A stretch of DNA of 64,000 bases from an uncultured Bacteroidota bacterium (GTDB lineage: Bacteria; Bacteroidota; Bacteroidia; Flavobacteriales; Flavobacteriaceae): contig CABXVR010000001.1 in assembly GCA_902515565.1 (NCBI GenBank), positions 62,001 through 126,000 of the forward strand. The letters are read 5' to 3'. How positions within the stretch are numbered: the first letter of the stretch is position 1; each line of letters begins with the position of its first letter. Made by a program: the position numbers and the translations under genes. The notes beneath the pieces are model-generated. The model made no database searches. It was not told where the DNA came from and saw only the letters and a list, made by a program, of their open reading frames with translations. Below, piece by piece: positions 44,610 to 54,372 of this stretch.

Positions 44610-46402
44610 TCGTTTAGCTTTAAAACAGCCATAAAAGCTTCTTGAGGAATCTCCACATTTCCCACTTGACGCATACGCTTTTTTCCTTTCTTTTGTTTTT
44701 CTAAAAGCTTTCTTTTTCTTGAAATATCACCACCATAACACTTTGCAGTTACATCTTTTCGAAGCGCTTTTATGGTTTCTCTTGAAATTATTTTAGCTCC
44801 AATTGCAGCCTGAATAGGAACATCAAACTGTTGACGAGGAATAAGTTCCTTTAGCTTTTCACACATTTTTTTTCCTATTGATTGAGCGCTACTTGCGTGT
44901 ATTAGGGCCGAAAGAGCATCAACAGGCTGAGAGTTTAACAAAATATCCACTCTAACTAACCTAGAAGTTTGCATGCCTATAGGAGAATAATCAAAAGAAG
45001 CATAACCTCTAGACACGGTTTTTAATCTATCGTAAAAATCAAAAACAATTTCAGCTAACGGCATATCAAAAGTTAACTCAACCCTCTGAGTTGTTAAATA
45101 AGTCTGGTTTTTTATTAAACCTCTTTTGTCTATACATAGCGACATAACGTTGCCAACATAATCTGCTTTTGTAATAATCGTGGCCTTAATAAAAGGCTCT
45201 TCAACTCTGTCAAGAGTAGAGGGGTCAGGCAAGTCAGAAGGGTTATTAACAGTTACGGGCAAGTCCATGTTTTTTCTAGTATAGGCCAAATAAGAAACGT
45301 TAGGAACCGTTGTAATTACTGTCATTCCAAACTCTCTTTCTAATCTTTCTTGAATAATTTCCATATGCAGCATTCCTAAAAAACCACACCTAAACCCAAA
45401 ACCAAGGGCGGCTGAGCTTTCTGGAACAAAAACTAATGACGCATCATTTAGCTGAAGCTTTTCCATAGAGTTTCTAAGCTCTTCATAATCTTCTGTATCT
45501 ACGGGATAAATGCCAGCAAAAACCATAGGCTTTACGTCCTCAAAACCTTCAACAGCATTTAAAGTAGGGCTTTTTGAGTCAGTAATTGTGTCTCCAACCT
45601 TTACTTCTTTAGCCTCTTTAATTCCTGTTATAAGATAGCCAACATCTCCAGCAAAAATTTCAGGTTTTGGATTTTGCTTTAAGTTTAAAGTTCCCACTTC
45701 GTCAGCGCCGTAAGTTTTTCCTGTAGCTATAAATTTAACCTGTTGGTTTTTCTTAATACTACCATTGATTACTCTAAAATATGTTTCCACGCCCCTAAAA
45801 GGGTTGTAAACAGAATCAAAGATTAGCGCTTGTAAAGGCTCGTCATAACTTCCCACAGGAGCGGGAATAACATCGATAATTGCATTTATAATATCTTCTA
45901 TACCAAGACCTGTTTTTGCGCTAGCAGGAATAACTTCTTCAGCAGTACACCCGAGTAAATCAACAATATCGTCTGTAACTTCATCTGGGTTTGCGCTTGG
46001 TAAATCGACCTTGTTCAAAACAGGAATTATTTCTAAATCATTTTCAAGCGCTAAATATAAATTAGAGATGGTCTGCGCCTGAATGCTTTGTGCAGCATCA
46101 ACAATTAAAAGCGCACCCTCACAAGCGGCTATTGATCTTGAAACTTCATAAGAAAAGTCAACATGACCAGGAGTATCAATTAGATTTAACACATAGTCAA
46201 CTCCATTTCTTTGATAATTCATTTGAACAGCATGAGACTTTATGGTGATTCCTCTTTCTCTTTCAAGATCCATGTTGTCAAGCAGCTGGTCTTGCTTTTC
46301 TCTATCCGAAACAGACCCGGTAAATTCTAACAGCCTATCTGCAAGCGTGCTTTTTCCGTGGTCAATATGAGCTATAATACAAAAGTTTCTAATGTTCTCC
46401 AT
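44606..46402 (-). CDS. lepA: Elongation factor 4
   Basis: 598 residues, full length. GTPase motifs are [45 protein letters not shown] and [10 protein letters not shown]. The LepA-specific C-terminus [18 protein letters not shown] and [13 protein letters not shown] are intact. It back-translocates or remodels stalled ribosomes. A -7 box lies 28 bases upstream. Confidence 0.98.
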   Translation of the reverse strand: MENIRNFCIIAHIDHGKSTLADRLLEFTGSVSDREKQDQLLDNMDLERERGITIKSHAVQMNYQRNGVDYVLNLIDTPGHVDFSYEVSRSIAACEGALLIVDAAQSIQAQTISNLYLALENDLEIIPVLNKVDLPSANPDEVTDDIVDLLGCTAEEVIPASAKTGLGIEDIINAIIDVIPAPVGSYDEPLQALIFDSVYNPFRGVETYFRVINGSIKKNQQVKFIATGKTYGADEVGTLNLKQNPKPEIFAGDVGYLITGIKEAKEVKVGDTITDSKSPTLNAVEGFEDVKPMVFAGIYPVDTEDYEELRNSMEKLQLNDASLVFVPESSAALGFGFRCGFLGMLHMEIIQERLEREFGMTVITTVPNVSYLAYTRKNMDLPVTVNNPSDLPDPSTLDRVEEPFIKATIITKADYVGNVMSLCIDKRGLIKNQTYLTTQRVELTFDMPLAEIVFDFYDRLKTVSRGYASFDYSPIGMQTSRLVRVDILLNSQPVDALSALIHASSAQSIGKKMCEKLKELIPRQQFDVPIQAAIGAKIISRETIKALRKDVTAKCYGGDISRKRKLLEKQKKGKKRMRQVGNVEIPQEAFMAVLKLND

Positions 46403-46430
46403 TAAAGTCTATGCAATTTGATGCAAGGCA

Positions 46431-46438
46431 CAAAAGTA
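46431..46438 (-). promoter_or_regulatory. -7 box for lepA
   Basis: The minus strand reads TACTTTTG, fitting TAnnTTTG, 28 bases before the lepA start codon. Confidence 0.45.
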
Positions 46439-46498
46439 CATAAAAATTAACCATTATTGACGGAAGAATAAACACAAAAATCATATTATATTGTTCAG

Positions 46499-46506
46499 TA
46501 TATTTG
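46499..46506 (+). promoter_or_regulatory. -7 box for dusB
   Basis: TATATTTG, a full match to TAnnTTTG, 28 bases before the dusB ATG. It is divergent from the lepA promoter. Confidence 0.5.
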
Positions 46507-46534
46507 TAATCAAAATAATATTAATATTGTTTAG

Positions 46535-47527
46535 ATGGTCAAAATTGGAGACATTGAATTACCTGACTTTCCTTTGCTATTAGCCCCAATGGAAGACGTT
46601 AGCGACCCGCCTTTTCGAGCGCTATGCAAGGAAAACGGAGCAGACGTTGTTTACACAGAGTTTATTTCCAGTGAAGGCCTTATTCGTGACGCCGTAAAAA
46701 GCACAATGAAGTTGGACATTTATGAAAAGGAGAGACCTGTAGGTATACAAATTTTTGGAGCAAACCTAGACTCTATGCTCAAGTCTGTAGAAATTGTTGA
46801 GAAATCAAACCCGGACATCATTGATATTAACTTTGGATGTCCTGTTAAAAAGGTAGTTTCAAAAGGAGCTGGAGCTGGTATTTTAAAAGATCTTGACTTA
46901 ATGGAAAGTCTAACTCGAGAGATGGTTAAAAGAACTCACCTTCCAATAACAGTTAAAACAAGATTAGGCTGGGACGAAAACAGTATAAAAATAGTCGAGG
47001 CAGCAGAAAGACTTCAAGACGTTGGATGCAAAGCAATTTCAATTCACGGCAGAACTAGAGCACAAATGTACAAAGGAGACGCAGATTGGACCGAAATAGA
47101 AAAAGTTAAAAACAATCAAAGAATGCATATCCCAATATTCGCAAATGGAGATATAAACACCCCGGAAAGAGCAATGCTTATAAGAGACCATTATGGTTTA
47201 GATGGAGCTATGATAGGCAGAGCTAGTATTGGCAACCCATGGTTTTTTAATCAAGTAAAACACTTTTTTAAAACAGGAGAACACTTGCCTGCTGTTTCAA
47301 TAAAAGAAAGAGTTGCTGCTGCAAGAAAACACCTCGAAATGTCTATAGATTGGAAAGGCGAAAGATTAGGGGTATTTGAAACAAGAAGGCATTACACCAA
47401 CTATTTTAAAGGTATACAAGATTTTAAACCTTTCAGGCAAAAACTTGTTACCAGCGATGATTCTGTAGATGTTTTTGCAACCCTTGATGAAATCTACGAA
47501 AAGTTTAATTCTTATGAGTTTGCCTAA
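46535..47527 (+). CDS. dusB: tRNA dihydrouridine synthase
   Basis: 330 residues. LLLAPMEDVSDPPFRALCK is the FMN-binding TIM-barrel start. IDINFGCPVKKVVSKGAGAG has the catalytic Cys, and AISIHGRTRAQMYKGDADW and GAMIGRASIGNPWFF bind flavin and tRNA. It reduces uridines in tRNA D-loops using NADPH. It resembles DusB most in length and motifs. It ends on a CTAA overlap with the convergent permease gene. Confidence 0.95.
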   Translation: MVKIGDIELPDFPLLLAPMEDVSDPPFRALCKENGADVVYTEFISSEGLIRDAVKSTMKLDIYEKERPVGIQIFGANLDSMLKSVEIVEKSNPDIIDINFGCPVKKVVSKGAGAGILKDLDLMESLTREMVKRTHLPITVKTRLGWDENSIKIVEAAERLQDVGCKAISIHGRTRAQMYKGDADWTEIEKVKNNQRMHIPIFANGDINTPERAMLIRDHYGLDGAMIGRASIGNPWFFNQVKHFFKTGEHLPAVSIKERVAAARKHLEMSIDWKGERLGVFETRRHYTNYFKGIQDFKPFRQKLVTSDDSVDVFATLDEIYEKFNSYEFA

Positions 47528-48723
47528 GCTTTTCCCACAAGCTCTTTGGATACCACACTAGACGAAATCTTAGAAGCGACACTCCCAAGAGCCAATATTG
47601 TAACACTTACAATTAGAAAAGTAGAAAGCTCTATGCTTACGGGATATGTAAGGGACGATGTTATCATAAAAACAGAAAAGTTTTGTTGTATTAACATTAA
47701 AAGAAATCCAAGAAATAGCCCTGTTACCCCGCCCAGCAAAGTAATAATTAAGCCCTGGTAATAAAATATTTTTTTAATCTCATTATGAGTCGCTCCAGAA
47801 TTATATAGCGTTTTAAGGTTGTTTCTTTTTTCAAGAACCATAATAATTATTGAGCTAATCAAGTTAAAAAGAGCAATTATAAGCACTAGTGTAAATACTA
47901 AATAAACAGCAATCTGCTCAGTATTAAGCATTTTGTATAATGTGTCGTTTAGCTGTTTTTTTGTCTTTACCTTAAACTCAGAGCCAAGCTTAGATCTTAA
48001 TAAATTAGCTGTCTCTTCAGATTTTAAAGGGTCTATTAATATAATTTCTATGGAACTTATTTGATTTTCAGCATACCCTAATAGTTCTTGAAGGTCCTTA
48101 AGTCCTGTGTAAATAAGCGAAAAATCCAAAGCTTCATTAATTTCAAACAATCCAACATTTACAACAGTTAGTTTTGAAAAAGAACCACCAATCGAAAGAA
48201 TTTGTTTTTTTCCAGGCTTAGGGGCATACAGCGTTATTCCTTTTGAATAATCATAAACCCCGTAAGACAGTTTATTGGCAATGCCCCAACCAGAAACAAT
48301 TTGATTTGAGCCAGAAATCCACTCTCCATCAAATAAAATTGAATCAATAGTTTTTGAAGGAAAAAACTCGGAGACACCTTTTGCAGAAACAATATCTCCA
48401 GTTTCGTTAGTAGATAAAAAAACATTTTCTTCAACTGTTTTGGAATAGGTTAAAAGATTGTCTAGCTGTAAAACATCTTTTAGCAAAGAATCATTAATTA
48501 CAAATGTTTTTGTTTTAACAGGAACAACCTTTAGATCAGGATCGACAAAAGAAGTGAAGGCTAAACTGTAATCTTTAAGACCATTAAAACCACATAGAAC
48601 AATAAAAAGCGCCGCAGCCCCTACAACAACTCCAAGCCCAGCCAGTTTAGACATAAAATTCACAGCATTATTAGAGCTCTTAGAAAATAGGTATCGTTTT
48701 GCTATATAATAAGAGAAATTCAA
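47524..48723 (-). CDS. ABC transporter permease (LolC/LolE-like, FtsX domain)
   Basis: 399 residues. MNFSYYIAKRYLFSKSSNNAVNF is the LolC/E-type N-terminus, with one N-terminal membrane helix, a large periplasmic domain (residues about 45-260) and three C-terminal helices of the FtsX type (YLVFTLVLIIALFNLISSIIIM). It probably extracts lipoproteins from the inner membrane as part of a Lol complex. The ATPase LolD is not adjacent. It is transcribed seven bases downstream of rbfA, an arrangement I associate with Bacteroidota. Confidence 0.9.
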   Translation of the reverse strand: MNFSYYIAKRYLFSKSSNNAVNFMSKLAGLGVVVGAAALFIVLCGFNGLKDYSLAFTSFVDPDLKVVPVKTKTFVINDSLLKDVLQLDNLLTYSKTVEENVFLSTNETGDIVSAKGVSEFFPSKTIDSILFDGEWISGSNQIVSGWGIANKLSYGVYDYSKGITLYAPKPGKKQILSIGGSFSKLTVVNVGLFEINEALDFSLIYTGLKDLQELLGYAENQISSIEIILIDPLKSEETANLLRSKLGSEFKVKTKKQLNDTLYKMLNTEQIAVYLVFTLVLIIALFNLISSIIIMVLEKRNNLKTLYNSGATHNEIKKIFYYQGLIITLLGGVTGLFLGFLLMLIQQNFSVFMITSSLTYPVSIELSTFLIVSVTILALGSVASKISSSVVSKELVGKA

Positions 48724-48730
48724 GAGCTAC

Positions 48731-49099
48731 TTATTTTAATGGATTAATCGGATTGTCAACTCCTTTTAGTGATTGGTCAATTTTTTCAATATAATCTAAA
48801 GAGTCGTCTATAAAAAACATAAAGTTTGGGGTCCTTCGTAATTGGTGTTTTGTTCTTTGAGAGACTTCGTGTTTAATTAACGGGGTGTTTACTTTAATGC
48901 CAGTAAGAATTTCTTGCCCCTTATCAGATGGAAAAACACTTAAATGTACTTTTGCGATAGAAAGATCTGTAGTCACAGAAACTTTAGAAACGGAAATGAT
49001 GATTCCTTTTAGACCCCCTTTTCTAGCAGCTCCTTGAAGAATATCTGCTAAGTCTTGTTGAAGAATTTTAGAAATCTTTTTTTGTCTATTACTTTCCAT
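48731..49099 (-). CDS. rbfA: 30S ribosome-binding factor A
   Basis: 122 residues. RQKKISKILQQDLADILQGA is the N-terminal helix, and SVTTDLSIAKVHLSVFP with RRTPNFMFFIDDSLDYIEKI give the KH-like core. It helps the last steps of 30S assembly and 16S 5' end maturation. The start is a clear ATG. It is probably cotranscribed with the permease downstream. Confidence 0.95.
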   Translation of the reverse strand: MESNRQKKISKILQQDLADILQGAARKGGLKGIIISVSKVSVTTDLSIAKVHLSVFPSDKGQEILTGIKVNTPLIKHEVSQRTKHQLRRTPNFMFFIDDSLDYIEKIDQSLKGVDNPINPLK

Positions 49100-49165
49100 T
49101 TGGTAAAAATAAACATTTACAAGATGAAATAATTAAAACAAATTTTTTTAATTTAATTTAGTGAT

Positions 49166-49579
49166 ATGATTAATAAAGTAGAACACCTAGGGATTGCCGT
49201 TAAAGACATTGATTCATCCAATAAGCTTTTTTCAAAACTTTTAGGAAAACAGCACTATAAATTAGAGTCTGTAGGCTCCGAATCAGTAATTACGTCTTTT
49301 TTTAAAGTCGGAGATCAAAAAATAGAATTACTACAATCAACAGACAATAACGGCCCAATCGCAAAGTTTATTAATAAGAGAAAAGAAGGGCTTCATCATC
49401 TTGCTTTTCATGTAGACAGCATTTTAGAAGAGGTAAAAAGATTAAAAAAAGAAGGCTTCGAGTTCATTTCAGAAACCCCAAAAAAAGGTGCAGACAATAA
49501 AATAATTGTGTTTTTACATCCAAAAACAACCAACGGAGTCTTAATTGAATTGTGCCAAAACACAGAGAAGAAACAATAG
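49166..49579 (+). CDS. mce: Methylmalonyl-CoA epimerase
   Basis: 137 residues of the glyoxalase/VOC fold. VEHLGIAVKDIDSSNKLFSKL and GLHHLAFHVDSILEEVKRLK carry the metal-binding His residues, and VLIELCQ holds the C-terminal Glu. It interconverts the (R) and (S) forms of methylmalonyl-CoA in propionate/odd-chain metabolism. It lies just upstream of tRNA-Met, 50 bases away. Confidence 0.93.
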   Translation: MINKVEHLGIAVKDIDSSNKLFSKLLGKQHYKLESVGSESVITSFFKVGDQKIELLQSTDNNGPIAKFINKRKEGLHHLAFHVDSILEEVKRLKKEGFEFISETPKKGADNKIIVFLHPKTTNGVLIELCQNTEKKQ

Positions 49580-49629
49580 CATTCTTTTTCTAGTATTAAA
49601 AAAATGTATTAATATTGCACCCTATTACG

Positions 49630-49703
49630 GGTCCTATAGCTCAGTTGGTTAGAGCACTTGACTCATAATCAAGTGGTCCCTGGTTCGAGTCCAGGTGGGA
49701 CCA
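49630..49703 (+). tRNA. tRNA-Met (CAT), possibly tRNA-Ile2
   Basis: GGTCCTA pairs with TGGGACC (one G-U). The D arm is GCTCAGTTGGTTAGAGC, the anticodon arm CTTGA-CTCATAA-TCAAG has CAT at 49664-49666, and the T arm is CCTGGTTCGAGTCCAGG. CCA is not encoded. CAT could be elongator Met or, if the C is lysidine-modified, Ile2; sequence alone leaves a little doubt. Confidence 0.9.
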
Positions 49704-49708
49704 CCCTT

Positions 49709-49735
49709 AAAACCCCTCTTCTTGAGGGGTTTTTT
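49709..49735 (+). terminator. Strong intrinsic terminator after tRNA-Met
   Basis: AAAACCCCTC, a five-base loop TTCTT, GAGGGGTTTT and further Ts: a ten-pair stem with a T-run. It ends the mce/tRNA transcript. Confidence 0.85.
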
Positions 49736-49777
49736 CTTCTATAACCAGTCTCGAAAAGCTCCTAAAAGCATCTACTA

Positions 49778-49981
49778 CTAATTGACAATAAGAAAGAGAA
49801 ATAGAAGTATTATATTTGACATAGACAGTCTAATTAAACTTAAATCATCATTAAAATCACTCCATTTAAGTTGTCTAATTTCTTGATGAGGTCTTAATAA
49901 ACAACCATAGGTTGGACTTCACGATGCATCAACAGGCTTGAGTCCTAAAGGGTAAATATATTCTTCAGATGGTTTGAGTAA
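49778..49981 (-). pseudogene. Decayed tyrosine recombinase (integrase) remnant
   Basis: The minus strand translates to LLKPSEEYIYPLGLKPVDAS, an in-frame stop, then PTYGCLLRPHQEIRQLKWSD and FNDDLSLIRLS before a run of three stops. The second part matches the box I region (RPHQEIRxLxWxDF with the catalytic Arg) of phage-type tyrosine recombinases found in Bacteroidota. The order of pieces, the stop and the missing C-terminal HxxR...Y region show it is dead. It lies 75 bases past a tRNA gene, a classic integration site. Confidence 0.7.
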
Positions 49982-50006
49982 AAATTAAATGTCGTAAATT
50001 GTGGTT

Positions 50007-50399
50007 ATGAAAAAGCTTCCATACATATTTTTGGCACTAAGCTTAGTATTTGGATGCAGTGACGATGATAAAGATTCAACATTAGTGCTTTTAAATAACA
50101 TCAATGAAGATTTTACTCTAACTCAATTAAGTTTTTATGGTTATGAGTTTTCTGACCTTAATCTTCAGTACGGGGAATCACATGAGTACACCCTTAATGA
50201 AGGCTTGAGTTTCGTTAACGAGGGCGAAACTGTCATTACAGTTTCTGTAAATTATATGTGTAGCTCAGAAACCTGGACTGCGATTAATGCAATAGATTTC
50301 AAAGAAGGTTCACAGACCACAATTTCATTAACGTACGATATGAATTGTGGCGGAATAACCAATGCGTCGGGATATTGTAGTGACGTTTGCATTCAATGA
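50007..50399 (+). CDS. Hypothetical small lipoprotein
   Basis: 130 residues from MKKLPYIFLALSLVFGCSDD; the ORF-track start adds two residues (MVM...). The Cys at residue 17 in VFGCSDDD is the lipidation site. The mature part is acidic, has a beta-rich look (TLTQLSFYGYEFSDLNLQYG) and five further cysteines (MCSSE, MNCGG, GYCSDVC) that could form disulfides. No family recognised. It sits between the integrase remnant and the polysaccharide cluster, so it may be cargo of the island. Confidence 0.6.
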   Translation: MKKLPYIFLALSLVFGCSDDDKDSTLVLLNNINEDFTLTQLSFYGYEFSDLNLQYGESHEYTLNEGLSFVNEGETVITVSVNYMCSSETWTAINAIDFKEGSQTTISLTYDMNCGGITNASGYCSDVCIQ

Positions 50400-50440
50400 T
50401 TCTGAGACAAAAGAATATGTTTAGCAATTACACATTTTTT

Positions 50441-50448
50441 AACTTTGT
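50441..50448 (+). promoter_or_regulatory. Candidate -7 box for the second polysaccharide operon
   Basis: TAACTTTG matches TAnnTTTG, 142 bases before the wza-like start. It would give a long untranslated leader, possibly regulatory. It is the only good match in the 190-base gap. Confidence 0.35.
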
Positions 50449-50590
50449 GCACTAATTAAAAGATAAGCTTTGTCTTGACGCTTGTAAAAGAGAAAAATGA
50501 CACTACATCAGCATCGATTAGTATTCCTGTTTTCCTTTTCAATAATTCAACAGTATAAATTTCATATATTAGCTTATTAATTATTCTGCT

Positions 50591-53200
50591 ATGTCATTGA
50601 AATCCAAACAAACGATTGCGATTATTATAATCACATTATTCTCTTTGTTAACCATCCAGGCTCAAAAAGGCTTTGATTTGTCATCCATAAATTACATAGA
50701 CATAACCAACAATCAATTACAGCTTCTATTTGAAGAAGCTTCTTCAAAGGGGTATAATTATAATGATATTTTAAAAGCAGCCAAAACCCAAGGGCTTTCT
50801 GATGAAGAAATTGCATCGCTTGAAAAGCAATTTAATTCAATTGACACTCAAAGGGCATCAAAAAACAACAATATTCCAGACCAAGAATCAAGATTAAGAA
50901 ACACTAAACTTCAAGATTTAGAATTAGGTAGTTTTGATAATGAACAAGAAGAATATCCTAAAAGAGAAAGCGATATTTTTGGTTTTGATGTTTTTAAAGG
51001 AAACGGCTTACTCACATTTCAATCTAATTTAAATATCCCGACACCAGAGGGTTATGTTTTAGGCCCTGGAGACAAACTATTTATTGACATTTATGGTCAA
51101 TCAGAAGCCTATTATCAAATAGAAATTAACCCTGAAGGAACGATAATTTTAGAAAATTTCGGTCCAATTCATCTATCAGGACTTACAGTTAAAAACGCAA
51201 CAAAACGCATTGAAAAGAGGTTGTCCAAAGTATATTTAGGCATTAGCGGGGACAAAAAAAACACATTTGTAAACGTTTCTGTTGGAAAATCACGAAACAT
51301 TAAAGTTAATATTGTTGGTGAAGTAGATGTACCAGGCTCTTACACTTTAAGCGCTTTTAATACAGTTTATAATGCCTTATATGCTGCGGGAGGCATTACA
51401 GAAAACGCCACTTTAAGAGATATTAAAGTTTATAGAAACAATAAGCTTATTAGTAAAGTTGATATTTATAAATATTTAACTCAGGGTGATGCTTCTGCGG
51501 ATGTTGCCTTAGAAAACAATGACCTTATTTTGGTAAAACCCTATACTAACCGCGTTACTCTAAAAGGGGCTGTTAAAACAAAAGGTCGATTTGAATTGCT
51601 TAAAAATGAAAGTTTACAAGACTTGTTAAATTACGCAAGCGGCTTTGACGAAAAAGCCTTTACTAAAACTATAAAAGTAAAACGTGTTTCAGATGGTGAA
51701 TATATTGTTGCAGATATCAATAAAGACCAATATGAGATATTCACACCAAAATCTGGAGATGTTTTTCAAGTAGACAAAGTGTTAGATCGCTACAAAAATC
51801 GCGTCATTGTAAAAGGAGCTGTTTACAGACCCGGTGCTTATGCAATAACAAAAGACTTAGGAGTAAAAGGCTTGCTTGCCAAAACAGAGGGATTAAAACA
51901 AGAAGCCTTATTAACAACAGCAAATATTATTAGAACAAATGAAGATTCTTCAACTAACTCCATAAGCTTTAATTTAAGCGATGTTTTATCAGGAAAAGAG
52001 CAGGATATTTTACTTCAAAAGGAGGATGTGCTTACAGTTTTATCAATAAAAGACATTAAAGAAGATAATTATGTAGAAGTTGCTGGAGCTGTCAATCAAC
52101 CCGGAATATATCTTTATTCTAATGGAATGAGATTAAAAGATTTAATATTGAACGCCAAGGGTTTTAACAAAGCTGCTGCAAAAAACAGAATTGAAATTTC
52201 AAGAAAATTAAATGACAAAAACGCAGATAACTCTAAAACATCACAAGTAATTGTAGTTGACTTTTCGAATGATTTTGAGGGCTTAGAAAACGAAAACAAT
52301 ATAATATTAACCCCTTTTGATCATGTTTTCGTCAGGGTTAACCCAAATTTTAACGAAAAGGAATTTGTTTATGTTGATGGACAGGTTAATTATCCGGGGT
52401 TATACGCAATTCAATCAAAAAGCGAAAGAATATCGGCTTTATTAAAACGCGCAGGCGGATTGAATGAGTTCGCTTATGCCAATGGGGCAACTTTGATAAG
52501 GAAAACAGAATACTACAAAAACGAAACAAAAACAGAAAAGCAGTTAACAGCCTTGTTGGCCCTAAAAGGCAATTTAACAAAAGAATTAGGCTTGTTGTCT
52601 GAATCTGATTTAGGCTTACTAAAAAGAATAAATAGTGATTTAGATGGATTAAACGAGCTATCCGAAGATCAAAAAAAAGTCATTAACAAAACAGCTGATT
52701 TAATTGCCCCTAAAAAGAAAGACTCTCTACAGCCTTATTTATTATCAAGGGAAGACTTATTTAATACTACTGAATCAATTGCGATAGATCTAACAGAGAT
52801 CTTAAAAAACAAAAGCTCTATTTCAGATTTATTAGTTCAGCCTGGAGATACTTTATTTATCCCTAAAAAGCTAGAAACTGTCCGTTTGAGAGGGCACTTG
52901 TTAAATCCAACAACCCTGAGACACCAAAAAAATAAAACGACAAAATTTTATATTAACAACGCAGGTGGTTTTAAAGCTCGCGCGGATAAAAGCAAAACAT
53001 ATGTAATTTATCCCAACGGAGAAGCTCGCGCAACAAAAAAGTTTTTGTTTTTTAATATTTACCCTCAAATAGTAGCCGGCTCTGAGATTAGAGTACCTGA
53101 AAAATTAGCAAAAAAATCCTCAACAGGGGTCGGAGCTCTTACAGCTATTTTTACAGGTGTAGCAACGCTGGTTTTAGCTATTACTCAACTTAATTTGTAA
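50591..53200 (+). CDS. Polysaccharide export outer-membrane protein (Wza-like, multiple SLBB domains)
   Basis: 869 residues with a signal peptide (TIAIIIITLFSLLTIQAQ). A polysaccharide export (PES) domain (PEGYVLGPGDKLFIDIYG) is followed by a series of SLBB domains, each with the VxGxVxxPGxY pattern: VNIVGEVDVPGSYTLSAF, VIVKGAVYRPGAYAI, VEVAGAVNQPGIYLY and VYVDGQVNYPGLYAI. A final hydrophobic segment (GALTAIFTGVATLVLAITQL) may sit in the outer membrane. Much longer than E. coli Wza (about 380 residues), as usual in Bacteroidota. It forms the export channel for the glycan made by this cluster. Confidence 0.92.
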   Translation: MSLKSKQTIAIIIITLFSLLTIQAQKGFDLSSINYIDITNNQLQLLFEEASSKGYNYNDILKAAKTQGLSDEEIASLEKQFNSIDTQRASKNNNIPDQESRLRNTKLQDLELGSFDNEQEEYPKRESDIFGFDVFKGNGLLTFQSNLNIPTPEGYVLGPGDKLFIDIYGQSEAYYQIEINPEGTIILENFGPIHLSGLTVKNATKRIEKRLSKVYLGISGDKKNTFVNVSVGKSRNIKVNIVGEVDVPGSYTLSAFNTVYNALYAAGGITENATLRDIKVYRNNKLISKVDIYKYLTQGDASADVALENNDLILVKPYTNRVTLKGAVKTKGRFELLKNESLQDLLNYASGFDEKAFTKTIKVKRVSDGEYIVADINKDQYEIFTPKSGDVFQVDKVLDRYKNRVIVKGAVYRPGAYAITKDLGVKGLLAKTEGLKQEALLTTANIIRTNEDSSTNSISFNLSDVLSGKEQDILLQKEDVLTVLSIKDIKEDNYVEVAGAVNQPGIYLYSNGMRLKDLILNAKGFNKAAAKNRIEISRKLNDKNADNSKTSQVIVVDFSNDFEGLENENNIILTPFDHVFVRVNPNFNEKEFVYVDGQVNYPGLYAIQSKSERISALLKRAGGLNEFAYANGATLIRKTEYYKNETKTEKQLTALLALKGNLTKELGLLSESDLGLLKRINSDLDGLNELSEDQKKVINKTADLIAPKKKDSLQPYLLSREDLFNTTESIAIDLTEILKNKSSISDLLVQPGDTLFIPKKLETVRLRGHLLNPTTLRHQKNKTTKFYINNAGGFKARADKSKTYVIYPNGEARATKKFLFFNIYPQIVAGSEIRVPEKLAKKSSTGVGALTAIFTGVATLVLAITQLNL

Positions 53201-53238
53201 ATTCAACTTTAAGCAACAGAAAAAATAAATAATGAAAA

Positions 53239-54315
53239 ATGCAATCAGAAAGTAATATACCAAAAGAAGAAAAAATTTCTTTAAAAAATATGATTCAAGG
53301 CTTTAAAGAGTGGCTTGTATTTATTTTAGACAAGCGCAAAAAAATTCTTTATGGGGCTTTAATAGGTTTTGTGTTACTCGTTTCTCACAATTATTTAAAA
53401 TCACCCATCCATTATGCTAACACATCTTTTGTGTTAGAAAATGATGCTTCAGCTAGTTTAGGCAGCCTATCCTCTTTAGCTTCCATGTCGGGAATTAACA
53501 CCTCAAGTATTATGAGTGCGAGTAATTTATTTCAAATTGACAATATACAAGAGCTCTATAGATCAAACAATATGTTAAAGCAAGCCTTATTAGAGGAGGT
53601 TACTATTAATGGAAAATCTCAAAAATTAGTAGATTACTTTGCTAGAGCTCAAAAATTAGAAGAAAAATGGGCCAAAAAAAAGGTCTATCTAAAGGATTTT
53701 TATAAAGATTTAAAACAGTACACCAGGCTTCAAGATAGCGTTTTAAAAGAAGCGATAAAATTGATTAAAAAAGACTTTTTAATCGTTGGAAAACCAAACA
53801 GAAACACTTCTATTTTAAATGTTGGTTTTAAACACAAAGATGAGGTTTTTGCTAAAATTTTTAATGAAGTTTTAGTTAATAAAGTCAACAGCTTTTATTA
53901 CAAAACTCAAACCAAAAAAACAGCGTTTAATTTAAATGTATTACAAGTTCAAACAGATAGTGTTAAACACCTTTTAGATTTGTCTTTTTTAGCACTAGCT
54001 GAAATAGACCAAAATATTCCAAATCTCAACCCACTTGCAAAAACAGCTAAAGTCCCTTATCAAAAAGCAATGGCCAACTTGCAAGCTAACCAAGCTATTT
54101 ATTTAGAAGTTGTAAAACAATTAGAATTGGCAAAAGTAGCTCACAGAAACAAAACACCTCTTATTCAAATTATTGATAAACCCTCTTTCCCTTTAGAAAA
54201 CAACCGCTGGACATTTTTTAACACGTTTATTTTTGGGGTTTTTGGTGGCGGGACCTTAATAGTATTGCTATTGTCGTTACAACGTACTGTAAGACAAGCA
54301 TTGGAAGAGCAATAA
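53239..54315 (+). CDS. Wzz/GumC-like chain-length determinant protein
   Basis: 358 residues with an N-terminal membrane helix (ILYGALIGFVLLVSHNYL), a coiled periplasmic region with LLDLSFLALAEIDQN and a C-terminal helix (FFNTFIFGVFGGGTLIVLLL) after the proline-rich IIDKPSFPLENNR, which is characteristic of polysaccharide co-polymerases. There is no kinase domain, and no separate Wzc tyrosine kinase or phosphatase is in the cluster. It should work with Wza and the Wzy-like protein to set chain length. It begins 38 bases after the Wza-like gene. Confidence 0.88.
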   Translation: MQSESNIPKEEKISLKNMIQGFKEWLVFILDKRKKILYGALIGFVLLVSHNYLKSPIHYANTSFVLENDASASLGSLSSLASMSGINTSSIMSASNLFQIDNIQELYRSNNMLKQALLEEVTINGKSQKLVDYFARAQKLEEKWAKKKVYLKDFYKDLKQYTRLQDSVLKEAIKLIKKDFLIVGKPNRNTSILNVGFKHKDEVFAKIFNEVLVNKVNSFYYKTQTKKTAFNLNVLQVQTDSVKHLLDLSFLALAEIDQNIPNLNPLAKTAKVPYQKAMANLQANQAIYLEVVKQLELAKVAHRNKTPLIQIIDKPSFPLENNRWTFFNTFIFGVFGGGTLIVLLLSLQRTVRQALEEQ

Positions 54316-54372
54316 TCAAGAGTTAAAAATAAAACTATATAAATCTTAAGATATCACTAAAATAAAACACTA

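Noticed and set aside
50400-50590. Possible UpxY/NusG-type antiterminator leader before the second polysaccharide operon
   Set aside because: The 190-base gap has one -7 box but no clear hairpin-terminator and no upxY/nusG-like gene adjacent, so there is no sequence support.
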